Under the pieces are notes generated by a model. That model saw only the letters and a program-made list of their open reading frames with translations. It did no database searches and had not been told where the DNA came from. Positions 22,807 through 32,752 of a stretch of 59,164 nucleotides of DNA are shown piece by piece (positions within the stretch are counted from its first letter, which is position 1; each line of letters opens with the position of its first letter). The stretch is taken from contig CAILVF010000065.1 of the NCBI GenBank assembly GCA_903837605.1, forward strand, positions 1 to 59,164. Reading direction: 5' to 3'. The position numbers and the translations under genes are program-made. The DNA is from an uncultured Bacteroidales bacterium (lineage in GTDB: Bacteria > Bacteroidota > Bacteroidia > Bacteroidales > FEN-979).

Positions 22807-23589
22807 CTAAATAAACGTATCGATATTTCTCAGGAACGCCCTGGGCGGAAGCCCGGTGAACTGCCTGATCTCGCGGATGAGATGGCTCTGATCGGTAAAC
22901 TCGAAATTGGCCACCATCGACATCCAGTCGGGGCTGCCGGTGGATTGTATGCTACGGTGAAGCTGTTCGAAGCGCACCATCCGGGCAAAGGCCTTGGGGG
23001 CCATATCCATTTCCTTATGGCAGAACCGCTGCAGCTGCTTGTATTCGCTTTCTGAATGGCTGCAAATCTCCCTCAGCGGTAAAATGCCTTTCGTGGCCGT
23101 GATACGGTGTATGGCCCGCACCGGGAGGCTTGACTCTATGGTTGCATCCATTAATGCTTTCATCAGCCAGGCTTCGATTATCCCGAACTTGATCCCAGGA
23201 TCGGGCTGAAGGAACAACCTCTCGAGGATCTCGTCATACCTGGATGAATGCAGCACATCCCCTGCCTGGAGCAGGCTGCTGATCTCCTGCTGGCTTATGC
23301 CGAATAATTGGGTGAAGCCGTAAGGCATGAAACGCACGCCGAGCATCTCAACATGTCCGTTGTAACTGAACCGGAGGGTGTTTCGCCTGAACCCGCTTAC
23401 AAAACCGGTCGAGCCGGAACTGCTGATCCCGCCTTCCCCCGAAAGCCTTGTGTCAAATAAAAAGAGCAGGTCGGTTTTGAAATCGGGCAGTATCATTTTT
23501 TCTTCAAACCCCATCTCCCCCTTCAGATAATACATGCTCTCGATGAAATCGCTCAGGGGAGCCGGCGGAATATGTTCGCGGTAGATCAA
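22807..23589 (-). CDS. AraC-family transcriptional regulator
   Basis: The 260-residue protein has an N-terminal sensing domain of the DUF6597 type (REHIPPAPLSDFIESMYYLK) and a C-terminal AraC-type double helix-turn-helix: QLQRFCHKEMDMAPKAFARM and the second helix pair FEFTDQSHLIREIRQFTGLP. The first HTH is somewhat degenerate, as usual in this family. It lies just upstream of the TonB receptor gene on the same strand and may control it. No ligand can be suggested. Confidence 0.88.
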   Translation of the reverse strand: MIYREHIPPAPLSDFIESMYYLKGEMGFEEKMILPDFKTDLLFLFDTRLSGEGGISSSGSTGFVSGFRRNTLRFSYNGHVEMLGVRFMPYGFTQLFGISQQEISSLLQAGDVLHSSRYDEILERLFLQPDPGIKFGIIEAWLMKALMDATIESSLPVRAIHRITATKGILPLREICSHSESEYKQLQRFCHKEMDMAPKAFARMVRFEQLHRSIQSTGSPDWMSMVANFEFTDQSHLIREIRQFTGLPPRAFLRNIDTFI

Positions 23590-23805
23590 GTGTGATAGTG
23601 CTTGCAGGATGATATAACGATGCCTCCTCCTGATTATTATGAGATTGAAAATTCACTTTTCAGGCCGGGGTATAAATTCCACTGTAACCCTATCCTGGAA
23701 GCAGCCTGGCTATAACCGGATACATATTTTGTTTTCCAGGCAACGCAAACGTATCTATTTGTGTCCTATATTAAAATACTTTGTATTATATAAAATCCCT
23801 GTAAT

Positions 23806-25212
23806 ATGAAAAAACTTCTATCCTTTATCTCCCTCCTGATCGCTGCTAATCTTTGGGTGCAGACATCCTGCTCTGCCCAGGTAAGGGTTGATGCGCTTAC
23901 TGCGCCAAAGTCTGGAATGCTTAACTCCTGGCAATATTTTGGCCAGCCGGGTTTTTCTGCCGGCTCTGCGTCCCAGCTAAGCCTGGTTATACAGGCGAAC
24001 GGGAAGCCGGCTGTTCTTTACGTTGATTTTGATTTTGGGAAAAAGGCCTCCGTAATGAGATTCAACGGTACCTCCTGGGAATATGCCGGGATACAGGGAT
24101 TTTCTTCAGGGGAAGCTGAGGAGCCTTCGCTCGCCGCCGGCCCGGGCGGGGAACTTTATGCAGCTTATGCCGACAGCCCGCTGATATGGAAAGCAACGGT
24201 GATGAAATTTAACGGAAACTCATGGGAACCCCTGGGGAACCCGGGATTTTCATTGAGGATGATTTCGTATACCAGTTTTGTGGTAAGCCCTTCAGGTATC
24301 CCATATATTGCTTACCAGGATGCAGGGGCGGAATACAAAGCAACGGTGATGAAGTTCGACGGCACAGCATGGGTCAATGTCGGAGTTCCGGGATTATCGG
24401 CAGGGGCTGTGGGATACACCAGCCTTGCTTTCAGCCCTTCGGGGGAACTTTATATCGTGTATGCCGATGTTGTTTACGACAATAAGATCGTCGTCAGGAG
24501 ATTTAACGGGACATCCTGGGTGGATGTTGGGACCCCGGGGTTTTCAAATTCAGAAGTGTTTGAGACCCGAATCGCCATCAGCAAGGGGAATGTGCCATAT
24601 GTTGCTTTTTCTTCATCTTCAGACCATGCAACGGTTATGAAATTTGACGGATCAAACTGGGTGGCGGCAGGCTCAAGCGGTTTCTCGGCAGGCTATGAAT
24701 CGAATATCAACATTTTATTCAGCCCCGGGGGGCAGCCGTATGTATCTTATGTTGATTACGTAAATTCAATGTCGGCCACGGCCATGACATTTAACGGCGG
24801 CGACTGGGTTAACGTGGGCCCGGCCGGTTTTACCGGGAACAGGGCTTTCTATACATCCGCTGCTTTCGATTCTTCGGGATTGCTTTACATCGCATTCCAG
24901 GATTCGGCTTACCTCAACAGGGCTTCGGTAATGAAGTTTGATGCTTCGGCCGCGGGGATCCGTGAAACCGCCAATGAGAATATCATGGTTTACCCTGACC
25001 CTGCCCGGCTTGAGCTTTCAATCGATCTACGCAACACCCAAAGCCCGGTAAGTGAACTTGAGGTATACGATGCAACTGGCAGGATGGTATATACTGTTCA
25101 GAACCCCCGGGGAAAGATCATACTCGACGTTCAGAATTTCCCGTCGGGGGTTTACTTTATCTGTGCCCGCACCGCAAACGGGGTGATCAGGACGAGGTTC
25201 TTAAAAAGATAG
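23806..25212 (+). CDS. Secreted repeat protein with type IX sorting domain
   Basis: A 468-residue exported protein: signal peptide ending near SCSAQ, then about seven repeats of roughly 50 residues, each with a pattern like VMKFNGTSWxxxGxxGFSAG followed by S(L)AxxPxGxPYVAYxD, suggesting a beta-propeller. The last 75 residues form a type IX secretion C-terminal domain (VYPDPARLELSIDLRNTQSP, LEVYDATGRMVY, FPSGVYFICARTANG, ending RFLKR). It should be carried over the outer membrane and anchored or released at the surface. Ligand unknown. Confidence 0.88.
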   Translation: MKKLLSFISLLIAANLWVQTSCSAQVRVDALTAPKSGMLNSWQYFGQPGFSAGSASQLSLVIQANGKPAVLYVDFDFGKKASVMRFNGTSWEYAGIQGFSSGEAEEPSLAAGPGGELYAAYADSPLIWKATVMKFNGNSWEPLGNPGFSLRMISYTSFVVSPSGIPYIAYQDAGAEYKATVMKFDGTAWVNVGVPGLSAGAVGYTSLAFSPSGELYIVYADVVYDNKIVVRRFNGTSWVDVGTPGFSNSEVFETRIAISKGNVPYVAFSSSSDHATVMKFDGSNWVAAGSSGFSAGYESNINILFSPGGQPYVSYVDYVNSMSATAMTFNGGDWVNVGPAGFTGNRAFYTSAAFDSSGLLYIAFQDSAYLNRASVMKFDASAAGIRETANENIMVYPDPARLELSIDLRNTQSPVSELEVYDATGRMVYTVQNPRGKIILDVQNFPSGVYFICARTANGVIRTRFLKR

Positions 25213-25287
25213 AGCGTGAATGGGCGGCAAGGCATATCGATGAACTGGGTTAGGGTTGATCAGTTGCACGGAATCCCACCGGGGAGC

Positions 25288-26679
25288 TTACTTCCCCCCT
25301 TGTCCTTTAAAATGGCTTATTTTAGCTATAAACCCTGAGCCCCGTTTCCCTTCAGAAGTCAAACGGGCATCACCTGAGATCACTTCCTGGTTATAATATC
25401 CAAGAAGGAAGGCATTCCCTTCCTTGTCGACCCCAAAGCTTTCTGCCTTCTTGTACCCGGCCCCGCTGAGCACATTGCTGCCCGACATGGATCCGTCGCT
25501 GGTATATTTGAGGATGAAGATATCCCAGTCATCCTTTCTTTCAATTTTCCTGCTTGCAAATGTGAAAGAAAAGTCAAATTCCCCGGCTACATAGATATTC
25601 CCTGAATCATCAATAATTAACGCCCTGGCATGCTCGTTTCCCTGTCCGCCGGTCTGCTTTGCCCATATGACATCCCCGGCTTCATTGTATTTCACCAGGA
25701 AAACATCATCCGAACCTGCACTTTTCAGTTTCTTATTGGAAAAAAATGCAGTCCCTGAAAAATAGCCTGCAATAAATATGGAACCCTCAGCATCAATATC
25801 AATGGAGGTGGAAACATCGTCACCCGTTGCGGAGCCTCCCGATCTTAGCCAGTCGATACTGCCGCCAGGCGTGAATTTGGCAAGAAAAATATCCTTTGCC
25901 CCTGGACTTGTAATGAACTTTTTGTCAAACCTGATTTCCTTCTCGAACGAACCGGTCAGGTACAAATTCCCCTTATTATCACATTGGATGGCACTTATCT
26001 CGTCCTTTTCATCCCCACCCCCGCTCCTGAACCATTGCAGCAGTCCGTCGGAATTCATTTTAATCAGGAAAAGGCCGTTGCCTTTTTTTGATTCGAAACT
26101 GGAATTCCCAACAGACATTTTCCCGCTGAAAAATCCGGAAATAAAGATATTGCCGTTGTTATCCGTACAGATATTAGTCGCAAAACTTTTATTTGAGACC
26201 TGCCCTGATCTGACCCAGGCAAAGTTGCCGTCCTTATCGTATTTGGCTACAAAAAAATCCCTCGAGGCATTGCTTTTCATGATCTTCCCTGAGAAATCGG
26301 AAGTACCTGAAAAATACCCGGTAATGAAAACATTTCCGGCGGCATCAAGTGTGATCCCGTAGGCTTCATCCGCTTCGGTACCTCCGGCTTGTTTCAGCCA
26401 TTTGACATCACCCTGAACCGAAAAGGCTGCAATGAAGACATCACTGTGACCATTGCTGACCAGTTTTTGGCCGGCAATCTGAAGCGTATCGGTAAAACTG
26501 CCTGTAACAAAACTGTTACCGTTCTTGTCGGCAACGATGGAATAACCGGCCTGGCCTTCGTTACTTTTAATTTGCCTGATCCAGTCGGGAGACTTTTCCT
26601 GTGCTGTTGCGTTTGATTGAAAGATAAGCATACTCATAACAAAGAGCAGGATAATTGGAAATTCAGGATGCTTTTTCAT
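25288..26679 (-). CDS. Secreted SBBP-type beta-propeller protein
   Basis: 463 residues with a signal peptide (MKKHPEFPIILLFVMSMLIF to NATAQ) and about seven repeats of roughly 55 residues of the form GxAxxIxxDxxGNxxxxGxFxGxxxFxxxxxxSxGxxDxFxAKYxxxGxxxWxxxxGG, the SBBP (seven-bladed beta-propeller) pattern. It ends soon after the last blade (SGFIAKISHFKGQGGK) with no type IX sorting domain, so it is probably periplasmic or released otherwise. It faces the previous gene tail to tail, 75 bp apart. Its binding partner is unknown. Confidence 0.85.
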   Translation of the reverse strand: MKKHPEFPIILLFVMSMLIFQSNATAQEKSPDWIRQIKSNEGQAGYSIVADKNGNSFVTGSFTDTLQIAGQKLVSNGHSDVFIAAFSVQGDVKWLKQAGGTEADEAYGITLDAAGNVFITGYFSGTSDFSGKIMKSNASRDFFVAKYDKDGNFAWVRSGQVSNKSFATNICTDNNGNIFISGFFSGKMSVGNSSFESKKGNGLFLIKMNSDGLLQWFRSGGGDEKDEISAIQCDNKGNLYLTGSFEKEIRFDKKFITSPGAKDIFLAKFTPGGSIDWLRSGGSATGDDVSTSIDIDAEGSIFIAGYFSGTAFFSNKKLKSAGSDDVFLVKYNEAGDVIWAKQTGGQGNEHARALIIDDSGNIYVAGEFDFSFTFASRKIERKDDWDIFILKYTSDGSMSGSNVLSGAGYKKAESFGVDKEGNAFLLGYYNQEVISGDARLTSEGKRGSGFIAKISHFKGQGGK

Positions 26680-26828
26680 GATCGTTTGAGTTTGGGATTG
26701 AAACTTAACGGCGACCTTTTAGCTAAAATTACAATTAGCCCATAAAGGAATTATAAAAAGAACCACTGATTTTAGCCGGGCCGGTCAGATTAAATCAGAA
26801 TAAAGTGCTCAGGATCTCTTTTATTGCT

Positions 26829-26836
26829 TATATTTG
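26829..26836 (+). promoter_or_regulatory. Promoter -7 box before the OMP gene
   Basis: TATATTTG matches the Bacteroidota -7 consensus and lies 36 bp before the preferred start at 26873. The upstream TTG element is not clear. Confidence 0.4.
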
Positions 26837-26872
26837 ATTATTGCAAAAGAATCATTGAACTTACCAGGGGAT

Positions 26873-27484
26873 ATGAGAAAGACAATGTTAATACTGTTTC
26901 TTGCCTGTATCTTAAGCAGTGCTTATTCCCAGCAACGACCCTACAGGTTTGGGATCAAGGGGGGCATAAATTACATCCACCTGGAAAACTACGGCAAAGG
27001 CTATTATTCTGACTTTGATCCTAAGCCTGGCTGGAGTGCCGGCGCCTTGTTTCAGTATACGAGGGGAGGCTTTTTAAACTATTCCATTACGCCGGAGATA
27101 TTATTTACGCAATCAGTAACAAATGTGGATCTTCTTTACATCACAGATTGCATAACAACGATCCAGTCCATTGATATTCCTATAAGTTTCAAGCTGGGCC
27201 TGCAACTAAGCAAGATCTTCAGGCCCTATGTCCTGGTAAATATTTATGGGTCCTATATAATCAAAGAGTACGGGGATTTTTTCAATACGCTTGATGAAGA
27301 CCATTCTCAGCCTTCGACCCATTTAAATAAACTGTATTTTGGAGTCAGCGCAGGGATGGGTTTTGACATCTGGAAATTTGAGTTTGAAGGAAGATACAGG
27401 TGGAACCTCACAAAGATCAATTCTGATGATTACGCAGCCCTGAAACAGATGGGGCTGGAATTATCATGCGCATTTCTTTTTTAA
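26873..27484 (+). CDS. Outer-membrane beta-barrel protein
   Basis: Starting at MRKTMLILFLACILSS (26873, preceded by AGGGG) gives a 203-residue protein with a signal peptide cut near AYSQ. The mature part, RPYRFGIKGGINYIHL and later SAGMGFDIWKFEFEGRYRWN, ending CAFLF, has the alternating pattern and terminal Phe of small PorT-like/OMP_b-brl barrels. The longer frame to 26834 adds a non-signal sequence and is unlikely. It starts a run of three plus-strand surface genes (barrel, lipase, barrel). Confidence 0.8.
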   Translation: MRKTMLILFLACILSSAYSQQRPYRFGIKGGINYIHLENYGKGYYSDFDPKPGWSAGALFQYTRGGFLNYSITPEILFTQSVTNVDLLYITDCITTIQSIDIPISFKLGLQLSKIFRPYVLVNIYGSYIIKEYGDFFNTLDEDHSQPSTHLNKLYFGVSAGMGFDIWKFEFEGRYRWNLTKINSDDYAALKQMGLELSCAFLF

Positions 27485-27506
27485 ACGGCATCATATTAAC
27501 CGGAAG

Positions 27507-28700
27507 ATGAAAAAGGTATTATTGTATTGCTTGTTGTTCTTTACCCTGACTACCTGTAAGAAGGCGCCCCTGGATGAATTTATTTTCCTTGTAAGAGTCG
27601 ATAAAGTCGAGGTGATAGACAAGTATAACCTGGCCGCCAGGCTTAAGCAAAACCCGAACTCCACCCTGTATAAGGCATTGCCGAATAAAAAAATTAAAAT
27701 CGTTTCAATTGTTTACAATACCCTCGACCCCAAAGGCCAGCCCATGCTTGCTTCCGGGGCAATATTTTACCCTTCCGCCGATGTGGATTATGAGCGGCTG
27801 GGAACCATTTTAGCCCTTCATTATACCTATGGAGCAGACTACGAGGTGCCTTCCCAGAAAATGGGAGTGACCGAGGGTCTGTTCTCCCTGTTTGGCTATG
27901 TGGTTGTTGCTCCTGATTATATAGGGTACGGGGCATCGAGAGATAAAGTTCATCCCTATTATGACGTGGGAAGCACAGGCCAGGCTGCTGCCGATATGCT
28001 TCTGGCCGCAAAGGAATATTTTGCTTCGATCAGCCGGAAAGTGGCTCATAAAGTGACTGTAATGGGATACTCCCAGGGAGGGCAGGCCTCACTTGCATTT
28101 CTCAAATTTGTTGAGACAACGCCTTTATACCAGGATGCATTCGTAATAGACCAGGTATTTGCGGGCGGGGGCGCTTATGACCTGATCAAATCTTATGACA
28201 CCTTTGTAGCCAAAGATTACAGCAGCCAGCCTGTGACCATTCCTCTGCTGATCCTGGGCATGAATTACGGCGACAGCCTGAACCTGGATCTCAGCCAGAT
28301 GTTTGCGGAACCGCTTCTTTCGCATTACCAGGAGTGGATACTGTCAAAACAATATACGACCGATGAGGTTACAGCAAAGATGGGGGAAAGAAAATTAACG
28401 AAGATCATGGCCCCCCAGGCATTTGACACGAATAATGCGAATACAAAAAAGTTCAGGAGGGCATTAAGGAACAACAGCCTGATAATTTACGGCAAAGTGA
28501 CGAACTGGGTGCCCAGGGCAAAGATAACTTTACTGCATGCGACTGACGATACCATAGTCCCTTACGAGAACACCGAAAGCGCTTACCAGGCATTCCTGAT
28601 GTCGGGCTGCGATGTAAAGAAGGTTGATATCCCTAAAAAGGATCATAAGGAAGCCGGACAGGATTTTTACACCTATGTTATGCTTCATTTACTGGTTTAG
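27507..28700 (+). CDS. Lipoprotein alpha/beta hydrolase (secretory-lipase type)
   Basis: A 397-residue hydrolase with a lipoprotein signal (LFFTLTTC, Cys17). The alpha/beta fold shows LHYTYGADYEVPS, VVVAPDYIGYG, nucleophile elbow GYSQGG (catalytic Ser), an acid in HATDDTIVPYENTE and catalytic His in KKDHKEAG. The layout, with a large insertion between strands 6 and 7, resembles secretory lipases/Lip-type esterases. It is probably anchored to the inner or outer membrane and hydrolyses esters outside the cytoplasm; its substrate cannot be told. It begins 22 bp after the barrel gene, suggesting one operon. Confidence 0.85.
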   Translation: MKKVLLYCLLFFTLTTCKKAPLDEFIFLVRVDKVEVIDKYNLAARLKQNPNSTLYKALPNKKIKIVSIVYNTLDPKGQPMLASGAIFYPSADVDYERLGTILALHYTYGADYEVPSQKMGVTEGLFSLFGYVVVAPDYIGYGASRDKVHPYYDVGSTGQAAADMLLAAKEYFASISRKVAHKVTVMGYSQGGQASLAFLKFVETTPLYQDAFVIDQVFAGGGAYDLIKSYDTFVAKDYSSQPVTIPLLILGMNYGDSLNLDLSQMFAEPLLSHYQEWILSKQYTTDEVTAKMGERKLTKIMAPQAFDTNNANTKKFRRALRNNSLIIYGKVTNWVPRAKITLLHATDDTIVPYENTESAYQAFLMSGCDVKKVDIPKKDHKEAGQDFYTYVMLHLLV

Positions 28701-28702
28701 CT

Positions 28703-29218
28703 ATGTATAGAATGAAGACAAGAATTCCCGTTTTTCTCCTGCTGTTCTGCTCCTTTGTACTGAACACACAGGCAAAAGACTACTCCAAACATAACAAAGG
28801 ATATTTCTGTGATGTGGGGGTTGCTTTTGGAGGGACATTCCCAAAAAACAATGAACCAAGGGCGATACTTGAGTTTTTCACCACCCACGGATACCAGTTC
28901 TCCAATACCTTTTCTCTGGGTGCCGGTGTCGCTACATACAGCACGGAAACTATTAACGTCTATTTACAACTCAGGTTCAATCTCCGGGACATCAATGAAA
29001 CCAGGACCCATTATACCTATATTTCGATAAGAGCGGGTTATTCATGGAGCACCTGGACGGGAGATGCCTGGGGGGATGACAAGGGACCAATCATTGACCC
29101 CCGTTTCGGATGGTCTTTCTATACTAAAGCAGTAAACCTGAGGTGGAGCGTATTTGCTGCACCGAGCTTTTACCAGTTCCACTTCATTCCCAAGATCGGG
29201 CTGGCATTTGAATTTTAG
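28703..29218 (+). CDS. Small outer-membrane beta-barrel protein
   Basis: 171 residues, starting 2 bp after the lipase stop (ATG 28703, or 28712 as MKTRIPVFLLLF). Signal peptide to NTQAKD, then a barrel-like sequence (VGVAFGGTFPKNNEPRAIL, YISIRAGYSWSTW) ending GLAFEF with terminal Phe. Close spacing implies translation coupled to the lipase gene. Function unknown; structural or pore role is inferred from the pattern. Confidence 0.72.
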   Translation: MYRMKTRIPVFLLLFCSFVLNTQAKDYSKHNKGYFCDVGVAFGGTFPKNNEPRAILEFFTTHGYQFSNTFSLGAGVATYSTETINVYLQLRFNLRDINETRTHYTYISIRAGYSWSTWTGDAWGDDKGPIIDPRFGWSFYTKAVNLRWSVFAAPSFYQFHFIPKIGLAFEF

Positions 29219-29266
29219 CGGCACTTCAAACGGGACTGATGGCATCTTCAGTATCGCAAAAAAACT

Positions 29267-30520
29267 ATGAGTATAAAAGTTTCGAGTAAACTCCCGTTCT
29301 CCCTGGTGGCCAAACCAACCGGCTCTGTTTGCAACCTCAATTGCGCCTATTGTTACTATCTCGAGAAAGAAAAACTATATCCCCGGGATCCCCATCAATG
29401 GGCCATGAGCGATAAATTGCTTGACACATATATCGCCCAGTCTATTTACACATCCACTGACCCTGTTATTCTTTTTTCCTGGCACGGGGGCGAGCCTGTC
29501 ATCAGAGGGATGGATTTTTTCGAAAATGTCATCCGCCTTCAAAAAAAATACGGGACAGGAAGAGTCATAGAGAATTCCATTCAAACCAATGGGACCCTGC
29601 TCACCGATGACTGGTGCCGTTTCTTCAGGGATAATAATTTCCTGGTCGGCATCTCGGTGGATGGCCCGGAACATTGCCACGATCATTACAGGGTATACAG
29701 GAACGGCCGGGGCAGTTTTGCCGGATGCATGAAAGGCCTTGAATTGCTTGTAAAGCATAAGGTCGAGTTCAACACCCTGTCGGCAGTCAATGATTATAAT
29801 GCAAAATACCCTGCGGATATATACCGGTTTTTAAAAAGTACGGGGAGCCGCTATATGCAGTTCCTGCCTGTGGTCGAATGGATCAATCGGGAAGCCGGGC
29901 CAGGCGAACTCAGCATACAGCCGGCAGATTCCGTGAAAAAAGCCGAAGTTACCGACTGGACTGTCGATCCCATAGATTACGGGAGCTTCCTCGTACAGAT
30001 CTTCGATGAATGGGTTCACAAGGATGTGGGTGAATACTTTGTGATAACTTTCGATTGCGTGCTGGCCAACTGGATGGGTGTGCCTCCCCCGGTTTGTGTT
30101 TCTGCCGAAACCTGCGGCAATGCTGGTGCAATTGAATTCAACGGGGATGTATATTCCTGCGACCATTTCGTTTTCCCGGAATATAAACTCGGGAACATCA
30201 GTGAGAAATCGCTTTTGACCTTAATGGATTCCCCGGTTCAGCTCAGGTTCGGGCAGGATAAACGCGACAGGCTGCCTGCTTACTGCCGTAAATGCGGTTT
30301 TCTTAAGCTCTGTAACGGGGAATGCCCTAAAAACCGTATTGTAAACACTCCTGACGGAGAGCCCGGATTAAATTACCTGTGCCCGGGGTTTAAACAGTTT
30401 TATAAGCACAGCTGGCCTTTTTTTGAATTCATGGCCAATGAACTGAAGCATAAACGGCCGCCTTCAAATGTAATGAAATGGGCTGAGTCCCGTAAAAAGG
30501 GATCAGAAGCAAGACGGTAA
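29267..30520 (+). CDS. Anaerobic sulfatase-maturating radical SAM enzyme (anSME)
   Basis: A 417-residue radical SAM/SPASM protein. The 4Fe-4S cluster for SAM binds CNLNCAYC (Cys22, 26, 29); the next conserved parts are SWHGGEPVIRG, SIQTNGTLL and VGISVDGPEHCHDHYR. The C-terminal SPASM region has the paired cysteines of two further clusters (VCVSAETCGNAGAIEFNGDV, SCDHFVFPE, YCRKCGFLKLCNGECPKNR). The enzyme oxidises Cys or Ser in a CxPxR/SxPxR motif to formylglycine. The convergent neighbour encodes a Ser-type sulfatase, its likely client; they lie 18 bp apart. Cytoplasmic, oxygen-sensitive, which suggests life at low oxygen. Confidence 0.93.
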   Translation: MSIKVSSKLPFSLVAKPTGSVCNLNCAYCYYLEKEKLYPRDPHQWAMSDKLLDTYIAQSIYTSTDPVILFSWHGGEPVIRGMDFFENVIRLQKKYGTGRVIENSIQTNGTLLTDDWCRFFRDNNFLVGISVDGPEHCHDHYRVYRNGRGSFAGCMKGLELLVKHKVEFNTLSAVNDYNAKYPADIYRFLKSTGSRYMQFLPVVEWINREAGPGELSIQPADSVKKAEVTDWTVDPIDYGSFLVQIFDEWVHKDVGEYFVITFDCVLANWMGVPPPVCVSAETCGNAGAIEFNGDVYSCDHFVFPEYKLGNISEKSLLTLMDSPVQLRFGQDKRDRLPAYCRKCGFLKLCNGECPKNRIVNTPDGEPGLNYLCPGFKQFYKHSWPFFEFMANELKHKRPPSNVMKWAESRKKGSEARR

Positions 30521-30538
30521 AATAACCGGCAGCCTTTA

Positions 30539-32752
30539 TTACATCAGTATCATTTTCTTTACCAGGGTTTGATGACCAAAAGTCAGCCTGACAAGGTAAA
30601 CGCCGGGCGGCGATGCCCCGGGATTATAAGGACAGGCATGAAGTCCAGACGGCATGGTACAGTTAACAACCACCTGCACAGTTCTTCCCGAAAGATCGGT
30701 AACGGCAATCTGCACCGGTCCGGCCTCAGGGATATAGTATGAAATCGAAGTTTGCCCGCTGAACGGATTAGGCTGGTTCTGGAAGAGCTGAACCTGGTTT
30801 GGTAAAGGCAGGGTTTCGGCAATGCCCGTTGCATTGGATAGCTGCCTTTTCAAGGTTTCGTTTTTCAATATCAGTTCCGCTTTTGTCATACCAGGCACGC
30901 TGGCATCGTTTTTCACTTCACCGGTCATATAATCATCGAGGTTGTACAATTCGATCGGATCGTTGGCCAGGCAGTAAAGCTCCCATTCGGAATTTTCAAT
31001 TCCATGCGGGTCAACGTACTGAACGATCTTCCAGTCACCGGTGCAAAATGCCCTGATGTTATTGGGTTGCCGCACCGGTCCCTGCACCAGGGGATATCCC
31101 AGGTTGATGGTTGAATCGACCCTTTGAAGAAATAAATGGAACTGGTTGATCTTAGTGGTATCCTCGTATGTTGTGATCATGTCGCTGGTCATGAAAAGGA
31201 CCCCGGTTCTCGGGTTCCCGTCGTGACCGATGACAGGGCCTGTATTGATGCCTTTTATCCAGGCCGAAAGGTCAGTTCCTGCAAAAGGGATTGCCGTTGA
31301 CCGGCCATGAGCGCTTGTCACTTTGGGTTGCAGCGAATCGGCATTAAATCCGGCGAGGCCCAGCAGGGTCGGTGCCAGGTCCATCGAACTGGTGGGCTGC
31401 AGTATCTCCCTTATTTCATCCTTGTTTGAATTTACAAGGGGGGAAGAAATGACACAGGGGACTCTTACGCTTTCTTCATAGGCGTTATGCCACTTCTGGA
31501 TCATGCCTCCGTGCGCAGCCGCCATTTCCCCGTGATCTGACAGGAATACGACGATGGTATTATTCGTAAGGTGGTTGTCGTCAAGTGCTTTGAGTATCCT
31601 TCGTATCTGCAGCTCGGCCAGGTACTGGCAGTAGAAGTAAAACTGCATATACCTGAGGGACCAGCCCTGGTAATTGGTGCCCTGGAGCTGAAATGGCAGC
31701 GATGAAGCGAAATCCTGGTTATGTATGATAAAATTGTAATCGGTGTTTGCACCGTAAGCCAGGCCCCATTTAAAAGCGTAATCCTGCTGGCAGCGCGGCT
31801 TCTCACTTAATGATTCGGTAAAAGTAGGCGGAAGGCTGCTGTTTTCCTGCGGAAATCCCTGAGGGTTCAGGTCGACCTGGATATTTTTATAGACCTGGTG
31901 CCCGTTTTCCCATGTAGGTACTCCTCCCCAGGTGCTCTTATCTCCCCAGGCGGGAAAAAGCAAGGGGGGAGGGTAACCTGCCCAGCCAACTACACCGCTT
32001 GTGTCGGGGGGAACTTGCCAGTTTATCGGAAACGAGCTGACATCATGGGGGTTCACCAGTGAAGCGACTGTGAACCATGGACTAACGGTAGTGTCGGCAG
32101 CCTTTGCCTGGAGAAAATCAACAATATTGTCAGTAAATACAACATCACGGTACACCCCCAGGTTTTTGTTGCTTCCCCCGTGCGGCTCAGGATACGAACT
32201 TTCCCAGTCGGAAAACCCCCAGGGCTGAAGGTAATTTGGCGGTTTGGGATCCGATACATGCCACTTTCCGAAATAATGGGTGGTATAGCCTGCGGCATGG
32301 AACCAGTCGCCGATAGTGGGAGTTCCAAGGGAGTCGAGAAAGGGGATGTTATCTGCTGATTTGAACAAGCCGTCTGTTTGTGTAACACCGGTTATGGTTG
32401 AATACTGTCCGGTCATGATACATGACCTGCTTGGTACGGATGCGGAAGAGGCGGTGTAATGCTTTTTCAGGACGACAGCGTTTTGCTGCAGGCGGATTAA
32501 CCCCGGGAAATATTTTGCATATAAATTGCCGGGTGAGAGCGGCCTGAAACCAAGGATCTCCTTTAATCCCTGGGCTGCACCCTCATCGGATCCATATCCT
32601 TCGGGAGGGGTCTGCATCTGGTCGACCATGATCAGCAGGATATTAGGATGTGAAGGGGCTTTAGCGGGTACCGACTCATGAAAACCTGCGAGACCGGTAA
32701 CAGCAAGCAATGCGGGCGGCAGTCCGAGGTATTTTCCGGGGATCTTTTTCAT
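30539..32752 (-). CDS. Secreted Ser-type sulfatase with type IX sorting domain
   Basis: 737 residues. Signal peptide (MKKIPGKYLGLPPALLAVTG to AKA), then the sulfatase N-terminus PNILLIMVDQMQTP with metal-binding Asp. The activation motif is S105-V-P-S-R109 followed by SCIMTGQYST, so Ser rather than Cys is converted to formylglycine; this fits anSME, encoded next door. DHGEMAAAHGG with the metal-binding Asp/His lies in the middle. The last 85 residues (FQNQPNPFSGQTSISYYIPE, VTDLSGRTVQVVV, GVYLVRLTFGHQTLVKKMIL) are a type IX secretion domain. The enzyme is exported to the surface to strip sulfate from a polysaccharide or similar substrate; which one is unknown. Confidence 0.92.
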   Translation of the reverse strand: MKKIPGKYLGLPPALLAVTGLAGFHESVPAKAPSHPNILLIMVDQMQTPPEGYGSDEGAAQGLKEILGFRPLSPGNLYAKYFPGLIRLQQNAVVLKKHYTASSASVPSRSCIMTGQYSTITGVTQTDGLFKSADNIPFLDSLGTPTIGDWFHAAGYTTHYFGKWHVSDPKPPNYLQPWGFSDWESSYPEPHGGSNKNLGVYRDVVFTDNIVDFLQAKAADTTVSPWFTVASLVNPHDVSSFPINWQVPPDTSGVVGWAGYPPPLLFPAWGDKSTWGGVPTWENGHQVYKNIQVDLNPQGFPQENSSLPPTFTESLSEKPRCQQDYAFKWGLAYGANTDYNFIIHNQDFASSLPFQLQGTNYQGWSLRYMQFYFYCQYLAELQIRRILKALDDNHLTNNTIVVFLSDHGEMAAAHGGMIQKWHNAYEESVRVPCVISSPLVNSNKDEIREILQPTSSMDLAPTLLGLAGFNADSLQPKVTSAHGRSTAIPFAGTDLSAWIKGINTGPVIGHDGNPRTGVLFMTSDMITTYEDTTKINQFHLFLQRVDSTINLGYPLVQGPVRQPNNIRAFCTGDWKIVQYVDPHGIENSEWELYCLANDPIELYNLDDYMTGEVKNDASVPGMTKAELILKNETLKRQLSNATGIAETLPLPNQVQLFQNQPNPFSGQTSISYYIPEAGPVQIAVTDLSGRTVQVVVNCTMPSGLHACPYNPGASPPGVYLVRLTFGHQTLVKKMILM

